NCBI GenBank assembly: GCA_963402885.1 | Contig: OY727094.1 | Coordinates: 32,924,501-32,988,500, forward strand | Reading direction: 5' to 3' | Source: Antedon bifida | Taxonomy: Eukaryota; Echinodermata; Crinoidea; Comatulida; Antedonidae | Length of the DNA: 64,000 nucleotides | Part shown: one piece after another, positions 1 to 12,476 of the stretch | How the letters are laid out: every line of letters starts with the position of its first letter | Position numbering within the stretch: position 1 is the stretch's first letter | Made by a program: the position numbers and the translations under genes | The notes under the pieces: generated by a model | The model's database searches: none | Seen by the model: only the letters and a program-made list of their open reading frames with translations | Told to the model about the DNA's origin: nothing

Positions 1-3000
1 TCGGCGGTACACTGTGATCCGGTTAAGAGTTTTTTTACATTTATTTATTTTTTTTAAAATGCATTTTTAGTTGCTATAGATACAGACATGTATAGGTTCT
101 CAACTTATGAGACCATACAAAAACCAAACATAATATACTATATATGGAATCAACTCTCTCAAAATGGCATTCCCATCGATTTTAAAAACCAGACATAGAC
201 AGGTATTATCTAGAATCTAGTACAGCTGCTGTTTATCAAAATTCATGTTATATATATCATGCAACGTCCCAATAAAACATTTTGAATGTCTTTCAAGGTA
301 TTTTATATTAAAATGTTTGGTCCGTAACTAATACATACAAATATCCAAAAATCAAAACAATTCTGTCTATTTTTTTTGTTAAACATCTGGAGTTGATAAA
401 TCGATTATTTACATATTGTTTGATAAACATTAGTACAGCAAGTTTTGCATCATCTTGAAATTTCAAATTGACTGTTTCAATATCTTACCGCAAATGGTTG
501 CTTTACTTCCTCCATATATTATGCTATATTTTTGTAATTATGATGAATTTTTAGAATATAATTATGCATTTTAAATTGTAAAATAAAATCAAAATTTCTT
601 AATGATTTATGGTATATCAATATTTGTTCTAGATATGTATATATCTATATATGTCTATTGCACTATGCAAATTATAATAGCATGAATGTTGTTTCATTTT
701 TTAGCTGTTTAGCATTTTATGGGAGGTTTAGGTGAGGGAATATAAAAAAACCATGAAATGTAAAAAAAAAAACACACAAAACGAATCCAAATGAGTTTCG
801 TGTTTCTGCTAAATATCAAATATCAACGAAAAATACACCCAAAATGTTTGTGTCCGAGCGCATCATCTAATTTCGACTACTTTTGGTGTTGACTCCGTAA
901 TCATTGTTATTATTCCAATACTTCACATCTTAATGTCTTCTTCATCATTAAAATGTTTTAATCTCTGCCGACTGATTGACAGAAGTCTGTCCCGCTCATG
1001 CACGTTGTCACTTTCTGAGGCGCACCCCAAATCCAGTATTGCTTTCATTTTGTAGCTTTCTTACATATACTTCAAAGTAAAAGAATACTCCATGTATAAC
1101 AAAATCAATGGCCGTAAATAGTTCCGAATTTTATAGTTGACAATAAAAAAAAACCAACTTGTCAGGGGCCGGGAAGCGATTTTTTTATTTCGTACAGAAG
1201 TTGGGGCCCTTATGTGAAAGATAGCCGAACTACTTAAGTTCCTAAATATAACTAAACCTAACCCTCTAAATAATCTCTCTCTCACTATAAAGTAAAAAAG
1301 AACTTGCTCATCGGATTCGAACCCCATACATCGACAAGTCCGACACAAAACCTTTGTATTAGAGAATTGTTAGCTCATTTCTAACGTAGCTTAGGAAAAA
1401 CAATTAATGAATATTCATGTTTATTTTGTGACGTCTCATGAGGGGTCCCCAAATTATGTAAGAAAAGAAATATCGTGGCCGGGAAAAGTAGGCTTTTATT
1501 ATACTTAATAATCATGCCATGTGAATTATTATTAAGGTAGACAAACCGTGCGGAGCACAGGTTTCTGGTAGACCACACTTTAATTACAAAAGTAGCAAGT
1601 ACGTAGCAAATCTACCATACAAAAAAATTGCAAAATATCAAAGCCAGTGAAATAAAAATAAAAATGTTTATGAATAAACTTAATTCGTGTTTCCGCATCA
1701 ATGTGTTTTTCATTCGATTTTTGTCCACTTTTTTTTTATCTCTACGTATCAAATTAATACACCACAAAAAACACCCAAAATAATATATCATCTAAATTAC
1801 ACAGCACAATTTTTCTTTAGCGTCTTTTATTTTCCAGTCAAAAGTAACGTCAAAGTTCTATATCCACTGTACTATTGCTTTAATTTTTTAGCCTACATTA
1901 TTATATTGAAGTGAAGGAATAGTGTATATAACAAACCAATAGCCGTAAATCCAGTAGTTCCGAATTTTGTATTCGTGATACAATTTGTTTTATTTTAATA
2001 ATTTATCAAAGTGTGCTGATTCTTTGATTTCATCATGAAAACCTTCAAACAATTCTCATATTCTTCCATTGTCTTTCTTTGTCAAGTCGGCATTCATCAT
2101 TTTATACCTTTTACATATTTGCTATATTGTTCATTTATGCTAAAACTGGCATCTTTGCACCGTCCTCATGATGACTCAGCATTATCGCATCGTCACTGCG
2201 CCGACAATATTACAAAACAATTGTTGTTGTATTGTATCTAAATTCTGGTTAGAAAAAAAAAAACGAATTTGGTTATATTTTGACATATCGACATAGTGAT
2301 AAAAATTAAATTGATAAATAAATTATTTTTCAAAAACTGGTACGGTCTCATTGTCCGTTGAAGGCGCTCTTTTGTTTTTTTTGTAGTAGAGTAGAGAGGA
2401 TGGTTAATGGTTTGGTAGGCTATCAATTCACACAGCGCGGCCTTTATGAATAATATAAAAGGTGTAGGTTTCACGGACACAAATCAAACAGCTTAGAAAT
2501 GCTCCGTTAAGTATAACCGTTTTAAACTAATATTTCTTACCTAGACAAAACTTAGGTAAGCTGGGTGTTTTTTTCTGTTTTGGTATTACGCTAGGCCTAC
2601 TGGTGCCTGCCTGGCACCTAACTAACGTGACAATTATCACACACAGCCAGCCTAGGCTTACCACTCTTTTCTCCCCTAGGCCTAGCCCACAAACAACTCT
2701 GGAGAGTCGGAGGAGGGAAGTGTGAATTCTATTTTTAACTAGCCTAGTTTAGTATTCTACTACTAGGCCTAGGCCTAATTAACGTAGGTGACCTCAATGT
2801 CTGATCAGAATTGTCTTCATCTTTTCACAGCAGGATGACAGTGCGTGACATACGTGAAGATACAGCTGCTATACAGACCATCCATTGAGTTATTATAATA
2901 CCTCCAACACGACCATGTAGACCTACATATACCTCCATGTACAGAGACAGAACTACTGTCGTCGTCTAGATGGCTGTTGACAGGTAAGCACTCATGGATA

Positions 3001-3430
3001 CAGAGTAAAGAAACAACTATGTTTTTTTACCAATTTGTAAATGTAAATTATAGTGAATGCACAATTAAGAATGGCCAGTTGATATAGACATTTCACATTC
3101 TGATTTTAGCAGCAACTATGCCTACTGCATGCTGTATTATTACGTTTCTGCGTGTTTTTTTTAAGAATAAGTGCAAGAATGTTTTTACTGATAGACAACA
3201 TGTAAGTATTTCAGAATACGTCAGAGTAAAGAGAAAACTTAATTCAGTTGAAAAATGTGTTTGTCTTAATTTTTACACGTCCAAGTAATCATAATTATCT
3301 TTAATACAATAATATCAGTTGGACTTGTAGCAGGCCAGAGACCATGTTTTGTTTTTTCATAATAATAGCAGCCAGGAATCACGTTAATTTGTTTTTCAAT
3401 GATTAAAAAATAGTGGAAGATTATTTTCTT
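1..3430. repeat. Segmental duplication block A, copy 1 (truncated by window start)
   Basis: This non-coding stretch is repeated at 17161-20436 and 33538-41430 and in shortened form at 54200-54985. It opens with the same GGTACAC.GTGATCCGG sequence as the other copies and closes with the same AT-rich run before the HELLS remnants. Small ORFs inside (for example 1687-1914 and 2035-2241) are not kept open in every copy, so I do not call genes. Near 2941-2983 lies a worn copy of the HELLS exon holding the NYCRLDG motif; it has a stop and a following GTAAGC donor. AGGCCTA-rich sequence lies at about 2540-2800. A tRNA-like B box (GGTTCGAATCC, - strand) sits at about 1313-1323. Confidence 0.85.
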
Positions 3431-3454
3431 ATCTTCTCAGACTAGTAATTTTAG

Positions 3455-4612
<1,158 letters not shown>

Positions 4613-4850
4613 ACTATTATTAACACCAAGTGTTATTTACAAGTCAGCACAGTGTTCAGGTTTAAACTATTGTTAACACCAAGTGTTATTACAAGTCAGC
4701 ACAGTGTTCAGGTTTAAACTATTGTTAACACCAAGTGTTATTACAAGTCAGCACAGTGTTCAGGTTTAAACTATTGTTAACACCAAGTGTTATTACAAGT
4801 CAGCACAGTGTTCAGATTTAAACTATTGTTAACACCAAGTGTTATTACAA

Positions 4851-5417
4851 CATAAAGAAAATCAAAGACTGTACACAAATATACCTGAACATTAAGTAGA
4901 ACTTTTAATTATTCCAATCTATATATTTTCACCCTTAAATTTATTTTATACAGAATTATATTTCACTATTTCTACATCATAACATAAAAAATAAGTCTAC
5001 ATCAAAAAATATATTTAAAAACACACCAATGAAACTAATCATTGATATCAAACTATATTATATAATGTCTTCATTGTTTGATTTTTGTCATTTTTAGTTT
5101 TACAAATTCTACTACAACTTTGTTCTGTTGTTGTTACTGTGCCAAAGACATCTTATAATGTGTTTATTTGTTAATTTAATTTCTAATTACGTTTTCATTT
5201 AATAAAACTGCTTTTGATAACAAATTACGTTTCATCATTAATGTTAATGTTATGTTTTATAGTTTCAAGTTGTACCACTTTACTTTTAGTATTTAACCAT
5301 CCAACCTAATTATAAAGAGTTGTATTAATTACATTTAATATAATATTATCACATAATTACTTTAAAACACGCACAACCAATTCTATACAATATATAAAGT
5401 AAAAAACATTGCATTAT
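4851..5417. other. Intergenic, AT-rich, conserved between the three units
   Basis: No gene seen. The stretch is shared with 43043-43632 and 58680-59269 at high identity with small indels. It separates the minisatellite from the secreted-peptide promoter. Confidence 0.7.
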
Positions 5418-5425
5418 TATAAAAG
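5418..5425 (+). promoter_or_regulatory. TATA box (TATAAAAG) of the signal-peptide exon, unit 1
   Basis: TATAAAAG lies 45 bp upstream of the ATG at 5470 and is kept in all three units (43633-43640 and 59270-59277). A start about 30 bp downstream would give a 5' leader of about 20 nt. A second TATATAAAG at 5392-5400 is present only in this unit. Confidence 0.5.
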
Positions 5426-5469
5426 AATCATTTTCATTTAATATGTCAGCACAGCTTATAAAGATTATA

Positions 5470-5583
5470 ATGAATAAGAAACAAACATTCTTGTTTATCT
5501 GCATGCTACAGCTGTTAATAATTATTACTTCCGTTGCTAGTGTGCCGCGTGCGGAAGTACGCGCGCGCGCTCCGTCGATGAAG
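5470..5583 (+). CDS. First exon of a putative secreted peptide, copy 1
   Basis: A 38-codon open exon encodes MNKKQTFLFICMLQLL followed by IIITSVASVPRAE and a short basic run ending APSMK. It has a lysine-containing n-region, a strongly hydrophobic h-region of about 16 residues and a plausible cleavage site after SVAS. It ends exactly at an AAG/GTAAGT splice donor, in phase 0. An upstream in-frame ATG lies 27 nt earlier (5443), but the TATA box spacing favours 5470. The coding part is nearly invariant in the three units while surrounding DNA carries indels. I found no downstream exon; it would have to lie opposite the NLR gene. Product unknown: an antimicrobial peptide, a neuropeptide precursor or another secreted protein are all possible. 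It could also be a GC-rich promoter element that happens to be open. Confidence 0.5.
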
Positions 5584-5807
5584 GTAAGTATGTCAAAATA
5601 AAATGTTTAAAAACATTTTATGTTTTAGATTATCATATTGATTTAATCTACTATACGATTTATATATAAAAGGTCGTTTTTATATTGAATACAAATTTAA
5701 TGTTAGAAATGCAATTATATGCGATATCAAAAATTGACACCTGCTTGCTGCGAGATTTAAAAATGTGTCTGTTATATAGTAGAAGTAACATACGTTATCA
5801 GTGAAAA
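5584..5807. other. Gap between peptide exon and NLR1 3' end
   Basis: Contains the intron start of the + strand peptide exon and a short inverted repeat (AAAATGTTT / AAACATTTT at about 5599-5620). No further coding sequence recognised. It is nearly identical in the other two units. Confidence 0.5.
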
Positions 5808-7780
5808 CTAACGATGAAGAAATGTAATATTTCTTATTGAACACTTTTCAGACACGTGACGAATGACGTCATCTGATAGATTGCAATCAATCATGATAAG
5901 CAACTCCAGCTCAGGACACATAATGAGAAATGAAGAAAATGTATTAACATCAATGTTGTGAAGTTTACTATAATAGATATGGAAATGACGTAATGCTAAT
6001 TGAACTTGTTTGAGAGAACATTCTGATACAAAGTCATTAAATACATCACGTGATAGATTCCCAATCACAACAAAGGAACATTTATCTTCAATGCCTAAAA
6101 TGTGTGCAATAACTCTTCCCTTTCGCTCCAATGCCATCTTACTACAAAAGACACTGACACTATAACCACCATATCGCATACAATACAATTGCATAATTAG
6201 ACGTATGAAATGCACGTCACATTGTACACCTGGACTAATGTGATCAATAAACATTCTTATGGAGGTAGATATATCATCCAAATGATTATTTATTTCGAAA
6301 TCCTCGCTTGTCATGTAATTAATTATTTCATTAACCACAGCATCTTTATGTTGTTTTTTAACCAAGTTTAAATTTTTCAGCAGATAGCGATATTTTGACA
6401 AACTATTTGTAACCCAGTGCTTGAGGAAACCGCCAGCTTTATCACCAAGGAAACCAATTGCAAACTCTCTCGCTCTGTATAAATGCTTACTCTCTCGTAT
6501 CACCTCCCACTCATCATCATCCAATGGTGTAAGTAATGTTCGTACATCTGAGCACTCATTCTCCGTACCTTCACTTTCACATAATTTGCACAAGTAAAAT
6601 CCCACCAATGACTCTACTATCAATTTGTGAGGAGGCATAAAAACGATATCAAAATTCGATTTTAAAATCGGTGTGTCTTCGTAAACAAATCCAAGTTTCA
6701 CGGACATATCAACCAAATCTTTAGTCGTATGTTTAGCATTCAAATCTTTCATGTTTATTGAAAGTTGATTTACTTTCAAGCTATCATACATACATTTTCC
6801 TAGCAATATCATAGCATTTACGTATTTTGGTGGTGTGTCTTCAAATTTAGAAAGCTTTGCGAATTGTTTTTGTTTGTTGAACTGATTTAAAATATTACGA
6901 AATATTTCTTTAAAGAGTTCAGCTTTATCTTTAGGAATGCTTTGACTGTCTTGCCATAGCAAACAGATTGAAAAAAGCAGCATTGGATTTTTGCACATTT
7001 CATACGCTTCAGGATGTTTTCTCCCAACCCGGTAAGTGTCAATATTCAATTCGTTTCGAAGGGATTTTCCCAATTGTGGTTCTTTAAAAAACTCAAAATG
7101 TTTGTTAATGTATTTTCCTATGCTCTCTTTATTAAATCCCTTAACCCTTACATGTACGTTACTCTCTTTTACGAATTCATCTATGCTTTCTGATCGTGAA
7201 GTAAGTATCACGGTACTTTCTTCTAGGTTGTTGTTTTTGAACAGATTAATTACGCTTCGATTATTAAATTTCAATTCGTCTAACCCATCTAGTAGCAGTA
7301 CAACTTTATCGTCATGTTTGTTTATGAATTTCTTAATCAACCGTGGATCATCTGGGAGATCTGTTTTTAAATTAAAATCTTCCATATCCAGTTGCTTTAC
7401 AATGAGATCGGAAATGTTATCATCTTTGTCTAAATCCCGTACACTTAAAAGAAATACAATTTTACCTTTAAATGTTTTAATCGATTGGGTAGCCGTAGCC
7501 CAGTTGTATGATAAATACCTTAATAAGGTAGTTTTACCTATCCCACCCTCTCCGTCTATAAGAGCTCTACATCCAGGTTTGGAGCTGATAACATCTACAA
7601 CTTCTTTTAATGTTGTTGGTTTGCAGTCTTCATTCTTGTCACCTTCTTTCAGTAGTTCCAAATCAGTAAACATCTGTGAAATGTCAACATTGTATCTATC
7701 ACGCATTGTTGCTGGTGTAAATCTACTGGCCTGTCTACACAATTTCTTTTGTCTTTGAAGCAGATATTCTTCAATCTTGT
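5808..7780 (-). CDS. NLR1: NACHT-LRR terminal exon
   Basis: This large last exon of an NLR-type innate immune receptor reads on the - strand from an acceptor (TTCTTCGCATCTAG) at 7781-7782 to a stop at 5808, 657 codons. It begins phase 1 with KIEEYLLQRQKKL, so the true start lies in an upstream exon. The NACHT ATPase shows Walker A GEGGIGKTT, an extended Walker B VVLLLDGLDEL and sensor-like ILTSRSE. A helical region follows with CKNPMLLFSICLL and MPPHKLIVESL. The last ~120 residues form three to four short LRRs with a 28-residue period (NLS...; ...SKL; ...CNLS; IRNITF). NACHT proteins oligomerise on sensing ligands and recruit partners by death folds. Here those folds come from the exon at 11104-11621, joined through the linker exons at 8922-10677. 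No stop or frameshift seen. Confidence 0.9.
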
Positions 7781-7782
7781 CT

Positions 7783-8920
7783 AGATGCGAAGAAAAATGA
7801 CAAAAACAATATTATTAGTAAAATAAATTTATTTTATTTAATAATGGCATTGTAATTTCTAGTACTGTAATACAATAAGTAGTGCTGTGGCCGCGCCGAA
7901 GTAGTAAACCAAATAAATAATATAGAGGGCGACAAACATAATTTATTATCAATCAGAAAGAAAACTCTGTTAAACGACTGGTAGTCGCCAGCAAATCGTA
8001 ACAACCGATAAATGTAGAGCAATCCACCGCTTAAACCTCCAGCTGTCCATAGCAACTACATTAGCTATGAGGCAATTTTGTTACTCCAAAAACTACAGTA
8101 GATGGTGTTTTGTTTTTGTTTTTTTATTTACTACATAAGATGTTGATGTTTCAATATTAGTAGCTATACTGGAGGTTTTTAAAGCTGATTTTTCCGACGA
8201 CATTAGCGTTGTAACACGCATATATTCATTTTTTTGTAGGTGAAATAAAAAATGTGTTGTACAGTAGTATAACAAATTAAAGATTTGTCAGGCATCTCAA
8301 AGTGATAGTTTTGACATTTCATTTAATAGGGAAGTTAAGTTAAAATTTTAAATAAATTTGCTTTATTCAGAAATATTGCACGCGTGTACGAATTAATTTA
8401 ATTTAAAACCTTGCCATTTATCCTAAATTAAAATTAACTGGTTTGCAATATTAAATTTAATTGATTTTGCGCATTTTATTCTTTGTTATTTCGTGAACAG
8501 AGTTAAATGATACACGACCCAGGGTATGACATGTTGTTTTTTTTAAATACCATATGCATGTATTTTATTAAGTTTAAAGGCTATTTGTTACGTAAGATGT
8601 TTATGATTTATTTACATTTATTTATGATTATCCACAATGTCATGCAAAATGGTATATATACAATTGTGCATTTAAAGTCTTTTATTTCAAATTAATTATG
8701 ATTAAATGAGCAAAATTAAAGTAAGACGATGTGATTTGATTATTCATTCAATTTTTAATTTAAAGCTAGGTATTTCTGTGTAAAGGTATAATGTGTGTAA
8801 TATGAGTCTTACTTATTATGATGTTAACAACATTTCATTTTTAAAATGAGAAGCTTCCTATAATTGTTTATCGTTGTTCAAAATGATTTTGTTTAAATAT
8901 TATTCTGAAAGCAATTCTAA
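7783..8920. other. NLR1 intron between linker exons and NACHT exon
   Basis: Intronic on the - strand; no gene seen on either strand. It carries one of about ten copies of the motif TAGAGGGCGGCAAACA (variant at 7923) that recur only around the NLR genes. The block 7860-8055 is repeated in NLR2 (46075-46285) and NLR3 (61690-61870). Confidence 0.6.
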
Positions 8921-8921
8921 C

Positions 8922-9495
8922 CTGTTTCTGATTTAACCTCTTTTCGAATTCCTTGTTCATTATGCCTACTACTGGTCGCCACTTGCCCTGTTTTAATAAT
9001 CACATAATAAAAAAAAATGAAATAATTATACCTGTACTACCAAAAAAATTGAGAGAAAAATTATACGGTACATTATTAGTAACTCACCTGTTTCTGATTT
9101 AACCTCTTTTCGAATTCCTTGTTCATTGTGCCTACTACTGGTCGCCACTTGCCCTGTTTTAATAATCACATAATAAAAAAAAAATTAAATAATTATACCT
9201 GTACTACCAAAAAAATTGAGAGAAAAATTATACGGTACATTATTAGTAACTCACCTGTTTCTGGTTTAACCTCTTTTCGCATTCCTTGTTCTTTATTAGG
9301 CCTAATATAACTGGTTGCCACTTGCCCTGTTTTAATAATAGAATAATAATAAGAAAAAAAATGAAATAATAATACTACCTAAAAAAATACCGATTGAGAA
9401 CAAAATTACACGGTACATTATTAGTAACTAACCTGTTTCTGATTTAACAACTTTTGGCATTCCTTGTTTTTCATTACTACTGGTTGCCACTTGCC
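8922..9495 (-). CDS. NLR1 linker-exon array, four exons
   Basis: Four short exons lie in tandem at 8922-8987 (66 nt), 9088-9153 (66), 9255-9326 (72) and 9433-9495 (63). Each has an AACAG acceptor and an ACAG/GTKAG-type donor, has a length divisible by three, and is phase 1-1, so any number can be kept or skipped without changing frame. They encode variants of QVATSSNEKQGIRKEV plus K.ET, a charged hydrophilic spacer with no known fold. The exon-plus-intron unit of about 165 bp has itself been tandemly duplicated. Position between the death-fold and NACHT exons and matching phases on both sides support them as real coding exons. Use of each one in transcripts is not shown by sequence alone. Confidence 0.75.
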
Positions 9496-10614
9496 CTGTT
9501 TTAATAAATGTTATTATTAGGTAGGCTATTTGTTGCATGGACGTTTATGAGTGAAACTAAACTCACAATCTGCGTCATAATCACATTCATTTATGATCAT
9601 CCACAATTGTATGCCAAAAATGGCATGTACAATTGTGCATATAATTAATAATACAGTAGGCTGTGAGTGTGACGTGTATCCTTGAAAATTAAAGGGATTA
9701 TAGAGGGCGGCAAACAAAATATATCATTAATCAGAACGAAACTTTAAACGGTGTTTGAGATGATTGGAACTACAGCACATCAGCATGAAATAGTACGGTC
9801 AATTACTATTATTGAATTTGATTACAAAATCTCATGAATTGTTTTAGACATTTTATTTTCAAATAATTATGATTAAATGAGCAAAATTGAGATGTGATTT
9901 TATTTAATAAACGTTATTTAAAAATAAATTATATATCTATCTAAACCCATCAAACAATTAATTTAGTGTACTTTCTAAATAGGAAATCTTGTGTGTACAA
10001 TTATTGAATTTAAATACCATATTATTATGTTAATGCATAATAACTGAAGTAACTCACTTGAATCTGATTTTATCAAGCCCAATCTTTTGAAAAAAGTAAC
10101 AAAGCCAGATTTTCTTGATAATATCATGATTGTTGTTAATGCATAAGAATGTTTTATTGTTACAAAAACTTCGTTTTTCCATTGATTGTAGTATAGGCGG
10201 AATTGTAGAGGGCGGCAAACACAATTTTTAATCCATCAGGGGTTGTCTAAATATGCTCAACAGAGGGCAGCAAACAGAAAAATAACAATTTTCAGAGCCG
10301 TACACCGTGCGGAGTGTTAGTGTATTAAAATACTAATAAAACATAAATATTTACTCTGAAAATCTAACTTTTTAGTAGACCTAATTTTATTTGTATTTAG
10401 TAAACAAACTTTGCAATACGGATTAGAATTAAGCTTATTGGATCTCAAAGAATAATAATATGTGTAATATGAGTCTTACTTATTATGATGTTAACAACAT
10501 TTCGTTTTCAAAACAATGAACCTTCCTAATTATTATATCGTTCTACATGTGGTCAGGATTGGAAATAAACATCAAAAAGGATTTTGTTTAAATATTATTC
10601 TGAAAGCAACAAAC
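9496..10614. other. NLR1 intron with degenerate linker exon
   Basis: No complete exon. At about 10030-10075 a worn copy of the linker-exon donor half is seen on the - strand (AAATCAGATTCAAGTGAGTT). Two copies of the GAGGGCGGCAAAC motif lie at 9711 and 10206 and a variant lies at 10262. The region 10025-10560 is repeated in NLR2 at 46285-46800. Confidence 0.5.
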
Positions 10615-10677
10615 CTGTTTCTGATGTACCCTCTTTTCGAATTCCTTGTTTTTCATTACTACTGGTTGCCACTTGCC
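10615..10677 (-). CDS. NLR1 linker exon nearest the death-fold exon
   Basis: A 63-nt phase 1-1 exon reading QVATSSNEKQGIRKEGTSET. Acceptor AAAACAG and donor ACAG/GTTTG are intact. Two worn relatives follow toward the death-fold exon: one at 10789-10822, whose length is not a multiple of three, and a donor-only fragment at about 10905-10920. Confidence 0.7.
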
Positions 10678-11103
10678 CTGTTTTAATTATAGAATAATAA
10701 TAATAATAAGAACAAAAAAAATTAGAAATATTTATTCTACTTAAAAAACTATCGATTGAGAGCAAAATTATACTTATTAGTAACTAACCTGTTTCTGATT
10801 TCTGAACTCCTTTTCGCTTTCCCTGTTCATACAATTATTTTACCTAAAAATCTACCGATTGGGAGCAAAATTATACGGTACACTTTTAGTAAACTAACCT
10901 GTTTCTGATTTAACCTCTTAATATTGTGTACTGTATATGTAAATCAAATATCTAAAAACCCGTTTTATAATAATATTATAACTAATAACTTCGTTATATA
11001 GTTAAATACACTGAATTTCAAAATTACGTAATTAATTAGGTTCTATTATTGAAATCAAATGGTGTCAAGTAAGTGTATTATGTATAATAATGTGGCGATC
11101 TAC

Positions 11104-11621
11104 CTTTTAGAAAACTTTGTGCATGTTGGTTTATAAGCTTTGCAAAAGTGTCACAGTCGTCTTGTGATTTCAAGCGTCCGGCTTTCTCAATGTGATATAC
11201 AACATCCCATATATTGTTATAGTTGTAGGCACGCAGTTTGTAGAAACCAATAACCGACATCAAATCGTCGTTGTCAATGTTAGTTAGCACATTAAACATT
11301 GCTCTGCGATATGCTGTTAATCCTACACCTGCTGTATCGCTACTTTGGATAGTGTTCTTATATTTGTCTATGCGTTCTGTTGCTGAGGCCATCATGCTTA
11401 CTTCGGCAATGTCCGACAACAGCTTCACATCAGTTTTGGAAATCAATCTACGTTCAGTCAGATGATTAAATAAATATAGGGCTGATTTTTCATCAAGAGT
11501 TCCAATGGGTATAATACCAAATAGAAGCATTCTCAGCCATCGCATCTTTACACCAGAATAGTGTTCACTTAGTTCTCTCAGAAATGTTTGGAATTCTACA
11601 TCGTTTTCATCCATTTTGAAT
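11104..11621 (-). CDS. NLR1: tandem death-effector-like N-terminal exon
   Basis: The start is ATG at 11614-11612, chosen because an acceptor (TTATTGTTTAACAG) lies just upstream, leaving ATTCAAA before the ATG. The same layout is kept in NLR2, so an intron interrupts the 5' UTR. The exon codes 170 residues and ends at a phase 1 donor (AAAAG/GTAGAT). Residues about 6-70 fit a death effector domain: FQTFLRELSEH, LRMLLFGIIP, then ALYLFNHLTERRLISKTDV. Residues about 100-165 (YRRAMFNVLTN ... WDVVYHIEKAGRL) look like a second, weaker death-fold domain. Death effector domains bind like domains in caspases or adaptors such as FADD, so an NLR with two could drive apoptosis or inflammatory signalling. 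The family call rests on motif pattern only; CARD is a less likely alternative. Confidence 0.75.
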
Positions 11622-12476
11622 CTGTTAAACAATAAAACAAAATTCTTATTTTTCAATCTGAATAAATTTAATTTTATCGAATTTCCTTCTTATCTTCTTA
11701 ATGATTTAGCAACTTCGATAGCATGCTAGAAAAGCTTTAGATTATACCAGGAAGAGTGAATTACTTCCATAATAACTTATTCTCTATTTATATATTGAAT
11801 TGTACACAATGCCAGAATGTTATTAATAAGCCTAATAGACCATTATTCGATTAAAAAATGTCTTATAGAAAATGCTCACATTTTATGTTTTATTCGGTTC
11901 GACCAAAAATGTACAATATCTCCACACTCAGCTTCGTCTTGACCTGCTGTAAATATGAAAATAAAACAAATGATTCATATAATATAACATAATGTTTGCT
12001 TTTTTAATTTAGTGGATATCGACAATCAACAAATTAGTGGCACATACAACAAATATAAAACTTGTTTTCCTCTTGACGTAACGTTACAGCGAGTTGAGAC
12101 AGGTTCAACGATTTTACAGGAAAATGGGGTAAAAATCAATGTTAAAAATCGTTGAAATCTGCAATCGTTGAAGTTGAACTCGGATCGTTAAAACTGACGA
12201 ACCAAAATGGTTCACAAATTACGTCATTGAAGTTTGTGAAAAAGTATGTACGCGCTGACAATTCTTGAATTTTTACAACGCGGTGATGTTTTTCACCTTT
12301 TTTGTACACTTTTGAGGTCTGATATTACAAAATAACTAGTGTAAGTCAAACTAAATTATAATGTTAAAAGAATTTAATTGAATGTTTGTCTTTAATGTTA
12401 AGCCTGTTTTGTTTTATTCGACGCTATCATCGTTGAGTTCAACGAACATTTGATTTCTAGCGTTGAACGTTGAAAG
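11622..12476. other. Upstream region of NLR1
   Basis: Contains the 5' UTR intron and presumably the promoter of NLR1, neither of which I can place. At 12060-12470 the motifs GTTGAA and GTTCAAC recur many times in both orientations, suggesting the edge of a foldback or satellite element. No ORF of note. Confidence 0.4.

Noticed and set aside
1687-1914. 75-codon ORF in block A, also at 39207
   Set aside because: Not kept in copy 2, low-complexity, AT-driven; no motif.
2035-2241. 68-codon ORF beginning MKTFKQF in block A, also at 40114
   Set aside because: Copy 2 carries indels that destroy it, so it is not maintained as coding sequence.
7036-7758. 240-codon + strand ORF opposite the NLR1 NACHT exon (and similar at 45251-45712 and 60897-61196)
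   Set aside because: Antisense shadow of a conserved coding exon; no known motif, and lengths differ among copies.
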